From the NCBI GenBank assembly GCA_027490915.1, contig JAIXXG010000026.1:1-59054 (forward strand): DNA of 59,054 bases. Direction: 5' to 3'. Origin of the DNA: Microbacteriaceae bacterium (GTDB taxonomy: Bacteria > Actinomycetota > Actinomycetes > Actinomycetales > Microbacteriaceae). Positions 35,517 to 48,040 of the stretch are shown in pieces. How positions within the stretch are numbered: the first letter of the stretch is position 1; every line of letters begins with the position of its first letter. The notes under the pieces were generated by a model. That model was not told where the DNA came from and ran no database searches. It saw nothing but the letters and a program-made list of their open reading frames with translations. A program made the translations under genes and the position numbers.

Positions 35517-36440
35517 CTAGCGCGCCGAGCCGGCACGCCCCGCTGGGCGCGCTCCGCCGCTGGGCACTGCCAGCAAGTCTACGACCTCCTGCGCCGCGCG
35601 CGGCACATCGTCGTTCACGACGAGCTCATCGAACTCGTCCTGCGCGGCGAGCTCGATGCGGGCGGTCTCGAGCCGGCGCGCCTGCTCCTCGGGCGACTCG
35701 GTGCCGCGGCCGATCAGCCGCCGCACCAGCTCCTCCCAGCTCGGCGGCAGCAGGAAGACCAGCACCGCGTCGGGCATCGCGGCGCGCACCTGGCGGGCGC
35801 CCTGCAGGTCGATCTCCAGAAGCACGCTGCGACCGGATGCGAGCGCCGCCTCCACGGGAGGCCGCGGCGTGCCGTACCGCGCCGCGCTGTGCACCTGCGC
35901 CCACTCGAGCAGCTCGCCCCGCTCGATGAGGCCATCGAAGCCCGCGTCGTCGACGAAGTAGTAGTGCACGCCGTCGACCTCGCCCGGGCGCGGGGAGCGC
36001 GTGGTCGCCGAGACGCTCAGCAGGACATCCGGATGATGCTGCCGGATGTAGCCCGCCACGGTTCCCTTGCCCACCGCGGTCGGGCCCGCCAGCACGACGA
36101 GACGACCGCGCCCCGGCACGCCCTCGCGCGCACGCAGCCAGTCGCGCAGGCGGGTTCGCTGGTGCCGGCCGAGCCCTCCGACCCGCTTGACGGCGGAGAT
36201 GCCCAGCCGGTCGAGCACCTCGCCCACGCGGGCCGGGCCCATGCCCCGCAGGCTGCCGAGCAGCTCGGGAACGCGGATGCCCGCCTCCGCGCTCTCGGGC
36301 TCGCGCCACGCGGTCTCCGCCACGTCGAGAGCGGACCGGTCTCCCGCCACGACGGCGGCCTTGATCGCCGCACGCGCGCGGCGGGCGGCGACGGCGGCGC
36401 GGGATGCGGCGACGCGATCGACCTCCGGCATGGCGGCCAT
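35517..36440 (-). CDS. gmk: Fusion of actinobacterial integration host factor (mIHF) domain and guanylate kinase
   Basis: The 307-residue protein joins two normally separate, adjacent genes. Residues 1 to about 105 match mIHF, the nucleoid protein of actinobacteria: a long basic N-terminal helix and the helix-two-turn-helix segment [20 protein letters not shown], then [17 protein letters not shown]. From about 112 it is a complete guanylate kinase with P-loop GPTAVGKGT (119-127), [19 protein letters not shown] near 142, [12 protein letters not shown] near 205, and RR(L/I) lid region near 245. Guanylate kinase makes GDP from GMP. The ATG shares a base with the pyrF stop; a GTG at 36443 is the alternative. 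No stop or internal ribosome-binding site separates the two parts. Confidence 0.93.
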   Translation of the reverse strand: MAAMPEVDRVAASRAAVAARRARAAIKAAVVAGDRSALDVAETAWREPESAEAGIRVPELLGSLRGMGPARVGEVLDRLGISAVKRVGGLGRHQRTRLRDWLRAREGVPGRGRLVVLAGPTAVGKGTVAGYIRQHHPDVLLSVSATTRSPRPGEVDGVHYYFVDDAGFDGLIERGELLEWAQVHSAARYGTPRPPVEAALASGRSVLLEIDLQGARQVRAAMPDAVLVFLLPPSWEELVRRLIGRGTESPEEQARRLETARIELAAQDEFDELVVNDDVPRAAQEVVDLLAVPSGGARPAGRAGSAR

Positions 36441-37269
36441 CACGCCGCGGCCCCCTCCAGTTCGAGGCGGTGCTCGTCGAGCGCCGCCTCGAGCCCCTCG
36501 GGGCCGGCGGAGAGCACGCTGCGCGTGACCGTGGGGATGACCGATCCCGCGGCGACCCCGTAGACCTCGGCCAGCGTGCTGAGCCGGGTGCCCTGGTAGC
36601 CGAAACCGGGGCCGAGCACGGGCGTGTGCTGCAGCAGCACCGGGTCGATGCCGCTCGCGGTGATGGGCTCGGTGGCGCCGATGACGACGCCGAGCGACCC
36701 CCAGCCGACGGCACTGGCGTTGCGCACCGCGACGTCGCGAGCGAGCTGCCCCGCCACCGAGCGGCCGGTCGGGCTCACGGACTGCTGCAGGCCGCGCCCC
36801 TCGGGGTTCGAGGTGGCGGTCAGCACGAAGACGCCCTTGCCGTGCTCGTCGGCGAGCTCGATCACGGGGTCGAGCGATCCGAGGCCCTGGTAGGCGACGG
36901 CGGTCATGGCGTCCGCCTCGAGCGGGGAGCCGGGTGCGAGCCAGGCCTCCCCGTAGGCGGCCACGGTCGAGCCGATGTCGCCGCGCTTCACGTCGGCGAT
37001 CACCAGGAAGCCCGCCGCGCGAGCCGTGCCGATGACCTCCTCGAGCACGGTGTAGCCCGCCGCCCCGAACCGCTCGAAGAAGGCCGCCTGCGGCTTGACG
37101 ATGCCGACCCGACCGCGGGCCGCCTCGAGGGCGCGCAGGGCGAGCGAGCGCGCGCCCGCGGCGTCGTCGCTCAGACCCCACTGCCGCAGCAGCGAGCTGT
37201 GCGGGTCGATGCCGAGGCAGAGCCGGCCGTGGGCATCCGTGACGGCGCGCAGGCGCTCCCCGAACGTGA

Positions 37270-37273
<4 letters not shown>
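36440..37273 (-). CDS. pyrF: Orotidine-5'-phosphate decarboxylase (type 2)
   Basis: PyrF makes UMP from orotidine 5'-phosphate, the last step of de novo UMP synthesis. The 277 residues correspond to the longer type 2 family found in actinobacteria. The catalytic Asp-Lys-Asp array lies in [13 protein letters not shown] near residues 85-97; [12 protein letters not shown] near 18 and [11 protein letters not shown] near 66 complete the barrel core, and [10 protein letters not shown] holds the phosphate. The start overlaps carB by four bases and the stop overlaps the mIHF-gmk gene. Confidence 0.95.
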
Positions 37274-40559
<3,286 letters not shown>

Positions 40560-40560
<1 letters not shown>

Positions 40561-41702
40561 CAGCTCTGCGCCTTCCGGGTGGTCTCGACGACGAGGTCGT
40601 GGAAGCGGTCGAACAGGGAGGTGGAGTCGTGCGGGCCGGCCGCCGCCTCCGGGTGGTACTGCACCGAGAACGCCGGGATGTCCAGGGCCCGCAGCCCCTC
40701 GACCACCTGGTCGTTCAGCCCGATGTGGCTGACCTCGACGCGGCCGAAACCGGCCGGGCTCTCGACCACGCCCTCGAGCGGCGCGTCCACGGCGAAACCG
40801 TGGTTGTGCGCGGTGATCTCGATGCGACCGGTCGCCTTGTCGAGCACCGGCTGATTGATGCCGCGGTGGCCGTAGGGAAGCTTGTAGGTGCCGAACCCGA
40901 GAGCGCGGCCGAGCAGCTGGTTGCCGAAGCAGATGCCGAAGAACGGCAGGCCCTCGCGCAGCACGCCCTGCAGCAGCTCGACGTGCGCGGCGCTCGCCGC
41001 CGGGTCGCCGGGGCCGTTCGAGTAGAACACCGCGACGGGCTCGATCGCGAGCAGCTGCGCGAGCGTGACCGACTGCGGCAGCACGTGCACCTCGAAGCCT
41101 CGCTGGGCGAGGTGGCGCAGCGTCGCCTGCTTCACCCCGAGGTCGAGCACGGCGAGGCGGCCGAGGGGCTCCCCCTCGGCCGGGATCACGAGCGGCGCGT
41201 CGACCGAGACCTCGGCGGAGAGGTTGCGGCCGGTCATCTCTGCGCTCGAACGGACGATCGCGAGCTGCTCGTCGTCGCTGAGCTCCGCATCCGCGCCCGA
41301 GAAGATGCCGGCCCGCATGGCGCCGCCCTCGCGGATGCGGCGGGTGAGCGCGCGGGTGTCGATGCCGCTGATGCCGACGATGCCCTGCCCCTCGAGATCG
41401 TCGTCGAGACTGCGGGTGGCGCGGTGGTTCGAGACCCGGCGGGCGGGGTCGCGCACGACGAAGCCCTCGACCCAGATGCGGCGCGACTCGGGGTCTTCAT
41501 CATTCATGCCGGTGTTGCCGATGTGCGGCGCCGTCATGACGACGATCTGCCCGGCGTAGCTCGGGTCGGTCAGAGTCTCTTGGTAGCCGCTCATGCCGGT
41601 GGCGAAGACCGCCTCGCCGACGGTGCGGCCCTCGGCGCCGTAGGCACGGCCGCGGAAGCGGGTTCCGTCTTCGAGCACGAGAACGGCGGGGGTACGGGTC
41701 AC
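40560..41702 (-). CDS. carA: Carbamoyl phosphate synthase small subunit
   Basis: CarA is the glutaminase that supplies ammonia to CarB. The 380 residues have the N-terminal small-subunit domain ([34 protein letters not shown]) and a C-terminal class I amidotransferase with the nucleophile cysteine in [16 protein letters not shown] near 240 and the His-Glu pair in [15 protein letters not shown] near 345. Four-base overlap with the upstream PH-like gene and one-base overlap with carB indicate coupling. Confidence 0.97.
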
Positions 41703-42211
41703 GAGGCGGGTCCTTCCGCGTCAGGGGCGGGAACGAGGGTCTGGATCGCGGTGATGAGCGCGGCCGCGGCCGGCGCATCCGGCACGCGCAGGTAGCTGTC
41801 GACAGGGGTCTCGCCGAGCATCCAGCCGATCAGCACGAGGCCGTCCTTCTCGACGACGCGGTCGATCGCCCAGGTCGCGCGGCCCGCGCCGCGCAGGGCG
41901 GCCGGCTCGATCAGGAAGGCGTCGCGACCCTGCGGGGCGAGCACGAGGCCCTCAGGATGCACGCTCGCTGTCGCGCGGGCGCGGAACCCCAGCCCGTGCA
42001 CGGCCACCCGTTCGAGCGGCTGGTCCGCGAGCGTGGTGGCCACGTACCAGCCGTCGACGACGAGGGATGCGGCACCGAGCGCCGCGGGCACCGGCTCGGG
42101 CCGGGCGATGCCGCCCTGGCGGCGGCGGCGCGAGCGCCATCCGAGAAGCATGAGCCCGAACACGACGACCAGGAAGCCGACGATCAGGAGGGTGGGGGTG
42201 AGCCTATCCAT
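41699..42211 (-). CDS. Membrane-anchored PH-like domain protein of the pyr operon
   Basis: A 170-residue protein with one N-terminal membrane helix (about 8-24), a basic stretch RSRRRRQ after it, and a cytoplasmic beta-rich domain from about 45 that resembles the bacterial PH-like proteins found between pyrC and carA in many actinobacteria, including Rv1382 of Mycobacterium tuberculosis. The motif VDGWYVATT near 52 and [32 protein letters not shown] are typical. The function is unknown. It overlaps pyrC by eight bases and carA by four, so it is made in step with the pyrimidine enzymes. A role in anchoring them is only conjecture. Confidence 0.82.
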   Translation of the reverse strand: MDRLTPTLLIVGFLVVVFGLMLLGWRSRRRRQGGIARPEPVPAALGAASLVVDGWYVATTLADQPLERVAVHGLGFRARATASVHPEGLVLAPQGRDAFLIEPAALRGAGRATWAIDRVVEKDGLVLIGWMLGETPVDSYLRVPDAPAAAALITAIQTLVPAPDAEGPAS

Positions 42212-43535
42212 GGTCGACCTCCTGGTGCGCGGCGATGACCGCCTCGGGGCCGAGGAGCTCGCCGCCGTCGACGGTCAGCACGCCGCGGTGCACCGTGGTG
42301 ACGATACGGCCGGGAAGCTCGCGCGCGGTGTACGGGGTGTTGGTGCTGCGGCCCCGGAGGTCGCTCACGGCCCACGAGCGCCGGTGGGCCGGGTCGACCA
42401 GCGTGAGGTTCGCGGGGCTGCCCTCCGCCAGCGGCTCGTCATAGCCCTCGACCCGCCCGATCGCGGCGGGCGCGGTCGACATCGCCCGCGCGACGGCGGC
42501 CCAGTCGAGCAGGCCGGTCTCGACGACCGCCTGCTGCACGACGCTGAGAGCCGACTCGAGCCCGACCATGCCGAAGGCCGCTTCGGCCCACGTGCACTCC
42601 TTCGCCTCCACGGGGTGCGGGGCGTGGTCGGTTGCGACGATGTCGATGGTTCCGTCGGCGAGGGCGGCGCGCAGCGCGTGCACGTCCTCGTCGCGACGCA
42701 GGGGCGGGTTCACCTTGAAGCGCGCGTCGTAGCTGCGCGCGAGCTCCTCGGTCAGCAACAGGTGGTGGGGCGTGACCTCCGCGGTCACGGCGATGCCCCG
42801 AGCCTTCGCCCAGCGGACGATGTCGACCGACCCGGCCGTGGACAGGTGGCAAATGTGCAGGCGGGCGCCGACGTGCTCGGCGAGCAGCACATCGCGGGCG
42901 ATGATCGCCTCCTCCGCGACGGCGGGCCACCCGGCCAGCCCCAGCTCGCTCGACAGTGCTCCCTCGTTCATCTGCGCGCCCACGGTGAGCCGCGGCTCCT
43001 GGGCGTGCTGCGCGACGACGCCGTCGAAGGTCGCGACGTACTCGAGCGCGCGGCGCATCAGCAGCGGATCGTGCACGCAGTGCCCGTCGTCGCTGAACAC
43101 CCGCACGCGGGCGGCCGATCGCGCCATCGCGCCGATCTCGGCCAGCTGCTCGCCCGCGAGGCCGACCGTGACCGCGCCGACCGGACGCACGTCGGCGTAG
43201 CCCGCGCGCTGTCCCAGACGATGCACCTGCTCGACGACCCCCGCGGTGTCGGCGACGGGCGTGGTGTTCGCCATCGCGTGGACGACGGTGAACCCTCCGG
43301 CGGCGGCGGCGCGCGTGCCCGTCAGCACGGTCTCGCTCGCCTCTCCCCCTGGCTCGCGCAGGTGGGTGTGCAGATCGACGAGGCCGGGAAGGGCGACGAG
43401 ACCCTCGGCGTCGATGACGCGCTCCCCCGCCTCCGCGCTCAAGCTGCCGCGGTCGACGATCACGCCCTGGCGAACACGGAGGTCGGCGGGCGCGCCGCCG
43501 AGGAGGGCCGCGCCGCGGATCAGGAGGGCGGTCAT
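42204..43535 (-). CDS. pyrC: Dihydroorotase
   Basis: PyrC closes carbamoyl aspartate to dihydroorotate. The 443-residue amidohydrolase has the metal-binding HTH in [13 protein letters not shown] near 58-70, the DDG motif (FSDDGHCV) near 157, and the metal aspartate in [15 protein letters not shown] near 310. This is the class I type that does not need PyrB for activity. The ATG at 43535 overlaps the pyrB stop by four bases; longer readings upstream overlap pyrB and are not supported. Confidence 0.96.
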   Translation of the reverse strand: MTALLIRGAALLGGAPADLRVRQGVIVDRGSLSAEAGERVIDAEGLVALPGLVDLHTHLREPGGEASETVLTGTRAAAAGGFTVVHAMANTTPVADTAGVVEQVHRLGQRAGYADVRPVGAVTVGLAGEQLAEIGAMARSAARVRVFSDDGHCVHDPLLMRRALEYVATFDGVVAQHAQEPRLTVGAQMNEGALSSELGLAGWPAVAEEAIIARDVLLAEHVGARLHICHLSTAGSVDIVRWAKARGIAVTAEVTPHHLLLTEELARSYDARFKVNPPLRRDEDVHALRAALADGTIDIVATDHAPHPVEAKECTWAEAAFGMVGLESALSVVQQAVVETGLLDWAAVARAMSTAPAAIGRVEGYDEPLAEGSPANLTLVDPAHRRSWAVSDLRGRSTNTPYTARELPGRIVTTVHRGVLTVDGGELLGPEAVIAAHQEVDHG

Positions 43536-44503
43536 CCCTGGCCCCCGATCGGGTCGGCGTCGGAACCGGAACCGGCGACCAGCAGGTAGAGCACGGCCAT
43601 GCGGATGAACACCCCGTTCGTGACTTGAGCGAGCACCGTCGACCCCGAGGAGTCGGCGGCGACGGAGGAGATCTCGAGCCCACGGTTCATGGGGCCGGGG
43701 TGCATCACCATCGTATCGGGGCCGAGCGCGGCGAACCGCTCGGCCGTGAGGCCCCACTCGCGCCCGTACTCGCGGGCGGACGGGAAGAAGGCGTCGCGCA
43801 TGCGCTCGGACTGGATGCGCAGCATCATGACGGCATCGGGCGCGAGGGCGAGCGCCTCGTCGAGATGCTCGTGCACGGCGACCGGCCAGGTGTCGATGCC
43901 GTGCGGCAGCAGCGTGCGGGGGGCGACGAGGTGCACGTCGGCACCCAGCGCGTGCAGCAGCCAGACGTTCGAGCGCGCGACGCGCGAGTGCAGGATGTCG
44001 CCGACGATCGCGACGCGCACCCCGTCGAGCCCCCGTCCGCGCGCGTCAGCGCCGAATCGCCGCTGCCGGATCGTGAAGGCGTCGAGCAGCGCCTGCGTCG
44101 GGTGCTCGTGCGTGCCGTCGCCGGCGTTGATGATCGCGGCGTCGATCCAGCCCGCGTTCGCCAGGCGGTGCGCGGCGCCCGAGTCGTGGTGGCGCACGAC
44201 GATCGCATCGGCGCCCATCGCCAGCAGCGTCTGCGCGGTGTCTTTCAGGCTCTCGCCCTTCGAGACGCTCGACCCCTTCGCGCTGAAGGTGATGACGTTC
44301 GCGCTGAGCCGCTTGGCCGCCGCCTCGAACGACAGGCGCGTGCGGGTCGAGTCTTCGAAGAAGAGATTGACCACCGTCTTGTCGCGCAGCGCCGGCAGGG
44401 TGCGCACCGCGCGGTCGGCCGTCTGGGCCATGTCTTCGGCGACATCGAGCAGGCGAATCGCGGATGCCCGCTCGAGGTCGCGCGTGCTGAGCAGGTGCCT
44501 CAT
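43532..44503 (-). CDS. pyrB: Aspartate carbamoyltransferase catalytic subunit
   Basis: PyrB condenses carbamoyl phosphate with aspartate. The 323 residues include the carbamoyl phosphate loop [13 protein letters not shown] near 49-61, KGESLKDT near 85, the [12 protein letters not shown] motif near 135, and the aspartate-binding [11 protein letters not shown] near 228. There is no PyrI regulatory subunit in the window, as expected for actinobacteria. Four-base overlaps couple it to pyrR and pyrC. Control probably comes from the PyrR leader upstream. Confidence 0.97.
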   Translation of the reverse strand: MRHLLSTRDLERASAIRLLDVAEDMAQTADRAVRTLPALRDKTVVNLFFEDSTRTRLSFEAAAKRLSANVITFSAKGSSVSKGESLKDTAQTLLAMGADAIVVRHHDSGAAHRLANAGWIDAAIINAGDGTHEHPTQALLDAFTIRQRRFGADARGRGLDGVRVAIVGDILHSRVARSNVWLLHALGADVHLVAPRTLLPHGIDTWPVAVHEHLDEALALAPDAVMMLRIQSERMRDAFFPSAREYGREWGLTAERFAALGPDTMVMHPGPMNRGLEISSVAADSSGSTVLAQVTNGVFIRMAVLYLLVAGSGSDADPIGGQG

Positions 44504-45030
44504 GGCTCGATCGTCACCTCCTCGACCCCGTCGACCTCGGTGAGCCGTACGGAGACCCGCTCGCTCGTCGCGGAGGGCAGGTTCTTGCCGACGAAGTCGG
44601 CGCGGATCGGCAGCTCGCGATGCCCGCGATCGACGAGCACGGCCAGGCGCACCGCGCGCGGTCGCCCGTGGTCGACGATGGCGTCGAGCGCCGCCCGGAT
44701 CGTGCGCCCCGAGTAGAGCACGTCGGCGACGAGCACGACGACCGCATCGTCGATGCCGCCCGCCGGGATGCGGGTGGGAGCGGGGGCCCGCGTCGGCGTG
44801 CGCGCCAGGTCATCGCGGTAGAGCGTGATGTCGAGCGCGCCCGCTTCGGACACGCCGGGCTCGATCTCGTCGATCACGCTCTGGATGCGCTCGGCGAGAG
44901 CGACGCCCCGGGTCGGGATGCCGAGGAGGACGAGCCGACCGTCGCCGCGCCGGCTCTCGAGGATCTCGTGGGCGATGCGGCGCAGGGCGCGCGCGATGTC
45001 AGCGTCGTGCAGCACGGTGCGTGCGGCCAT
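44500..45030 (-). CDS. pyrR: Bifunctional PyrR regulator/uracil phosphoribosyltransferase
   Basis: PyrR binds pyr leader RNA in response to UMP/UTP and has uracil phosphoribosyltransferase activity. The 176 residues are typical. The PRPP-binding motif [20 protein letters not shown] lies near 100-119, with the RGxxLAxRI-like [13 protein letters not shown] near 40 and the basic RNA-binding surface ([16 protein letters not shown]) near 145. The ATG at 45030 has a strong AAGGAGG at 45038-45044. It heads the pyr operon and its own leader carries the PyrR-binding sequence, so it is probably autoregulated. Confidence 0.96.
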   Translation of the reverse strand: MAARTVLHDADIARALRRIAHEILESRRGDGRLVLLGIPTRGVALAERIQSVIDEIEPGVSEAGALDITLYRDDLARTPTRAPAPTRIPAGGIDDAVVVLVADVLYSGRTIRAALDAIVDHGRPRAVRLAVLVDRGHRELPIRADFVGKNLPSATSERVSVRLTEVDGVEEVTIEP

Positions 45031-45048
45031 TCCCTGACCTCCTTCCCC

Positions 45049-45060
45049 GCCTCACAGGAC
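45049..45060 (-). promoter_or_regulatory. PyrR-binding RNA motif in the pyr leader
   Basis: The leader RNA reads GUCCUGUGAGGC, matching the PyrR-binding loop consensus (RUCCNGNGAGGY). Flanking CCUU-UAAG-CACC and GGGG-AAGG can pair to form the stem with a bulge. The 3' side of the stem overlaps the pyrR ribosome-binding site (45038-45044), which fits translational repression as known for mycobacterial pyr operons. Confidence 0.75.
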
Positions 45061-45087
45061 GGTGCTTAAAGGACGTCGTACGGGCTC

Positions 45088-45093
45088 AGTCTA
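45088..45093 (-). promoter_or_regulatory. -10 element TAGACT of the pyr operon
   Basis: TAGACTG on the minus strand, in the gap after the ABC permease stop. Transcription from near 45081 gives a leader of about 50 bases that includes the whole PyrR motif. The same core (GGCTAGACTG) occurs before efp. Confidence 0.55.
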
Positions 45094-45099
45094 GCCGGG

Positions 45100-45990
45100 T
45101 CATCCCCAGCGCTTCAGCAGGGCGCGCTCGCCGACGCCGATCAAGGCATCGGTCGTCTTGCCGAGCACGGCGAGCAGGATGATCGCGAGGTAGATGCGAT
45201 CCATCCGCCCGTTGTTCTGCGAATCGACGAGCAGGAACCCGAGACCCATCGACGACGCGATCAGCTCGGCCGCGACGAGGAAGAGCCAGGACTGCGCGAG
45301 CGCCAGTCGGAGCCCGGACACCACCGACGGGACGACGGCGGGCAGCTGCACGGTGGTCAGGAGCGACAGGCGCCCGAGCCCGAAGGCACGACCCGCTTCG
45401 ACGAGGTGCGGATCGACATGCCGCAGCGCGCTCGCGACCGTGGTGAACACGGGGAACGCGGCGCCGATCGCGATCAAGGTGATCTTGGGCGTCTCGTAGA
45501 TGCCCAGGTAGATGGTGAGAAGCGGCACCCATGCCAGGGAGGGCACAGCGCGGATCGCGCCCAGTGTCGGACTCAGGATCTGCGAGGCCGTCCGCGAGAG
45601 GCCGACGAGCGCACCGAGAGCGAGGCCGACGGCCGCGCCGATGGCGAAGCCGAGGAAGACGCGCTGCATGGAGATCAGAACGTAGGTCGCCAGGAGGCCG
45701 GACTGCGCGAGCTCGACGCCCGCGAGCACCACCTGGCTCGGCGATGGCAGGAGGTAGTCGGGGATCTCGGAGAGCTCGGAGGCGATGAACCACAGTGTCA
45801 GGATCAGCGCGGGTACCAGCAGACCCAGAACGACGATGCGACCACGGAATCGCCCGTGCGACGACTCGGGCAGGGCGGTTCCGGCCGCCGAGAACCCGTA
45901 GCTGCTGCCGAACTGGAAGAGCGACGCCGCACGGCGCCCCTCCGAGGAGGGGCGCCGGACGGGAGCGCCGCCGCGCTCGTCGAAACTCAT
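45100..45990 (-). CDS. ABC transporter permease (SsuC/TauC type)
   Basis: A 296-residue inner-membrane permease of the BPD_transp_1 type used by sulfonate, taurine and nitrate importers. About six helices are visible, the first at 50-72; the EAA-like coupling loop for the ATPase reads HLVEAGRAFGLGRLSLLTTVQLPAVVP in the last third. The family's VPSLAWVPLLTIYLGI and LRLALAQSWLFLVAAELIASSMGLGFLL segments are intact. The N-terminal 45 residues are polar and probably cytoplasmic. The ATG at 45990 lies two bases after the stop of the binding-protein gene. The substrate cannot be told from the permease. Confidence 0.92.
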   Translation of the reverse strand: MSFDERGGAPVRRPSSEGRRAASLFQFGSSYGFSAAGTALPESSHGRFRGRIVVLGLLVPALILTLWFIASELSEIPDYLLPSPSQVVLAGVELAQSGLLATYVLISMQRVFLGFAIGAAVGLALGALVGLSRTASQILSPTLGAIRAVPSLAWVPLLTIYLGIYETPKITLIAIGAAFPVFTTVASALRHVDPHLVEAGRAFGLGRLSLLTTVQLPAVVPSVVSGLRLALAQSWLFLVAAELIASSMGLGFLLVDSQNNGRMDRIYLAIILLAVLGKTTDALIGVGERALLKRWG

Positions 45991-45992
45991 GC

Positions 45993-47021
45993 TCAGCCGA
46001 TCGCGTCCGGGTCGGCCGCCGTGGCGAAGGTGTCGTTGAAGAGCGCCTCGAGCGCCTCGTCGATGAGCTCCTGGTTGGGGACGTCGCCGCTCTCGACGAA
46101 GATCGGGCCGATGATGGCGAGCACGTCGCGCTGAGCGTCGCCCGGCACGTTGTCGATGTCGATCACGGTGCGCGCGATCGTCGCCTCCGCGATGGCGATG
46201 TCGATGCCCGCGACCTCGGCGAGGATCGCCGCCGTCTCCTCCGGGTTCTCGAGCGCCCACTGGCGAGCACGCTCGTAGGCGTTCACGACGAGCTGCGCGA
46301 GGTCGGGGTTGTTCGTGATGAACTCCTCCGTCGCGTTCAGGAAGCCGTAGGAGTTGAAGTCGACGTTGTCGTAGATGATCTCCGCCGCTCCGTTGTAGAC
46401 CGAGGTCGCCAGCAGGGGGTCGAGCCCCGCCCACGCCTCGACCGCGCCGGTCTCGAGGGCCGTCTTGCCATCGGCGTGCTGCAGGTTCTGCAGGCTGATG
46501 TCCTCGAGCGAGAGCCCCGCCTCCGCCAGCGCCTGCAGCAGGAAGAAGTAGGGGTCGGTGCCCTTGGTCGCGGCGACCGTGCGCCCGGCGAGGTCGGCGA
46601 CCTCCGTGATGTCGCTGCCCGTCGGCACGGCGATCGCGGCCCAGTTCGGCTGGGTGAAGATGGTGATGACCTGGATCGGGCTGCCGTTCGAGCGCGCGAG
46701 CAGCGCGGCCGAGCCGGCCGTCGACCCGACGTCGATGGCGCCGGCGCGCAGCGCCTCGTTGGCCTTGTTCGAGCCCGCCGACTGCACCCACTCGACGGTG
46801 ACGTCGTCGCCGAGCTCGGCCTCGAGCCAGCCCTGGTCCTTGATGATCAGGCTGAGCGGGTTGTAGGTCGCGAAGTCGAGCGTCAGCGTGGTGTCGCTCC
46901 ACTCGGCGCCCTCGCTGGGCGCGGGTGCCGGGGTGCCCTCGCCCGCCACGCAGCCGGTCATGGCCATGGCGGCCACGGCGACGGTCGCGGTCAGCAGGGT
47001 CAAACGGGTGCGGGTGCTCAT
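45993..47021 (-). CDS. ABC transporter substrate-binding lipoprotein (SsuA/TauA/NMT1 type)
   Basis: A 342-residue extracytoplasmic binding protein anchored as a lipoprotein: the signal sequence ends in the lipobox AMTGC with Cys23 as the acylation site, followed by a short acidic/proline linker. The mature part has the periplasmic-binding fold of the sulfonate/taurine/nitrate/thiamin-precursor family (LDFATYNPLSLIIKDQGW; VQSAGSNKANEALRAGAIDVGSTAGSAAL). This suggests an aliphatic sulfonate or similar anion, but related proteins bind quite different ligands. GAAAGG precedes the ATG. No sulfonate monooxygenase (SsuD, TauD) is nearby to fix the substrate. Confidence 0.9.
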   Translation of the reverse strand: MSTRTRLTLLTATVAVAAMAMTGCVAGEGTPAPAPSEGAEWSDTTLTLDFATYNPLSLIIKDQGWLEAELGDDVTVEWVQSAGSNKANEALRAGAIDVGSTAGSAALLARSNGSPIQVITIFTQPNWAAIAVPTGSDITEVADLAGRTVAATKGTDPYFFLLQALAEAGLSLEDISLQNLQHADGKTALETGAVEAWAGLDPLLATSVYNGAAEIIYDNVDFNSYGFLNATEEFITNNPDLAQLVVNAYERARQWALENPEETAAILAEVAGIDIAIAEATIARTVIDIDNVPGDAQRDVLAIIGPIFVESGDVPNQELIDEALEALFNDTFATAADPDAIG

Positions 47022-47105
47022 GAGGGCCTTTCGGTTGGTGGTCGGATGACCGGTTCAGGGGTGGTGGCGGTACGGGTGGAGCGGGTGGTGCGGTCGGAGG
47101 AGGCT

Positions 47106-47921
47106 TCAGGCCTCGTGGTGGCTCGGAACGCCGAGGGCGTCGAGCAGCTTCGCCCGGAGCCTCGTCAGCACGACGGAGGCACGATCTCGGGGGCGTGCGC
47201 CGGGCACGTCGAGGATCATGCTGATCGTCGCGCCGGGCCGGTCGTGGCGCGTGCCGAGCAGCACGATGCGATCGGCGAGTGCCAGCGCCTCGTCGACATC
47301 GTGGGTGACGAGCACGACGGTGGCGGGGCGGGCACGATGGATGTCCACGAGCAGGTCTTGCATGGTGAGCCGGGTGAGGGCATCCAGGGCCCCGAAGGGC
47401 TCGTCGAGCAGCAGCACGCCCGGGTCGCGGGCGAGCGCGCGGGCCAGGGAGACGCGCTGCGCCATGCCTCCCGAGATCTCCCGCGGCTTGAGCCCGGCCG
47501 CGTGCCCGAGCTGCACGAGCTCGAGCAGTTCGGCGACGCGCGCGCGTCCGGCCTCGCGGTCGAGACCGCGCGGCAGTCCGAGCTCGATGTTGCGGGCGAC
47601 CGTGCGCCACGGCAGCAGCCGCGGCTCCTGAAAAGCCACGGCGCAGCGCTGGTCGGCAGCCGCGACCGGAGTGCGGTCGATGGTCAGGCTGCCCGCCGTC
47701 GGCCGATCGAGGCCGCTGATCTGGCGCAGGAGGGTCGACTTGCCGCACCCCGAGGGGCCGAGCAGGGCGACGATCTCACCCGGGGCGATCTCCAGCTGGA
47801 TGTCGCGCAGCACCGTGCGGGCATCCCCGCCGCGGGCCGGGGGGAAGACCCGCCCGACGCCGCGGAGCGACACCGGCAGGGCCGGCGCCGTTGTCGCAGC
47901 GAGAGGGGTCGTCGAGGTCAT
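47106..47921 (-). CDS. ABC transporter ATP-binding protein (SsuB/TauB type)
   Basis: A 271-residue nucleotide-binding subunit. Walker A GPSGCGKST lies near residues 63-71, the Q-loop in VAFQEPRLLPWR near 106, the signature as ISGGMAQRV near 152 (the SGGMAQR form is usual for SsuB), Walker B VLLLDEPFGALD near 172 and the switch histidine in VLVTHDVDEAL near 205. The QEPRLLPW Q-loop is typical of sulfonate/nitrate importers. The ATG at 47921 follows TACCGT by six bases, suggesting a leaderless mRNA for the whole three-gene cassette. It is the first gene of the operon. Confidence 0.94.
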   Translation of the reverse strand: MTSTTPLAATTAPALPVSLRGVGRVFPPARGGDARTVLRDIQLEIAPGEIVALLGPSGCGKSTLLRQISGLDRPTAGSLTIDRTPVAAADQRCAVAFQEPRLLPWRTVARNIELGLPRGLDREAGRARVAELLELVQLGHAAGLKPREISGGMAQRVSLARALARDPGVLLLDEPFGALDALTRLTMQDLLVDIHRARPATVVLVTHDVDEALALADRIVLLGTRHDRPGATISMILDVPGARPRDRASVVLTRLRAKLLDALGVPSHHEA

Positions 47922-47927
47922 GCCGCA

Positions 47928-47933
47928 ACGGTA
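47928..47933 (-). promoter_or_regulatory. -10 element TACCGT of the ABC importer operon (leaderless)
   Basis: TACCGT, six bases, then the ATPase ATG. A TTGCCC 18 bases upstream could be its -35 element. Confidence 0.5.
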
Positions 47934-48013
47934 GAAGCGCGCCGCGGGGCCGGGCAAACCGGGCCGACACGCGACGACATGGAGTGCAACAGAACGTCAC
48001 ACAGTGTCGCCGT

Positions 48014-48030
48014 GCCGCACCGCGTGCGGC
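48014..48030 (-). terminator. Terminator hairpin after nusB
   Basis: GCCGCAC and GTGCGGC with loop CGC, 11 bases past the nusB stop. It would separate efp-nusB transcription from the ABC importer. Confidence 0.6.
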
Positions 48031-48040
48031 GGGAGGGCCG

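Noticed and set aside
36444-37181. A longer N-terminus for the mIHF-gmk protein (up to 554 residues)
   Set aside because: The extra part overlaps pyrF in another frame and has the composition of an out-of-frame reading. The mIHF-type N-terminus begins at 36440 or 36443.
45991-47748. An 882-codon frame that would extend the ABC permease upstream through the binding-protein gene
   Set aside because: The upstream part is an out-of-frame reading of the binding-protein and ATPase genes. The permease starts at the ATG at 45990.
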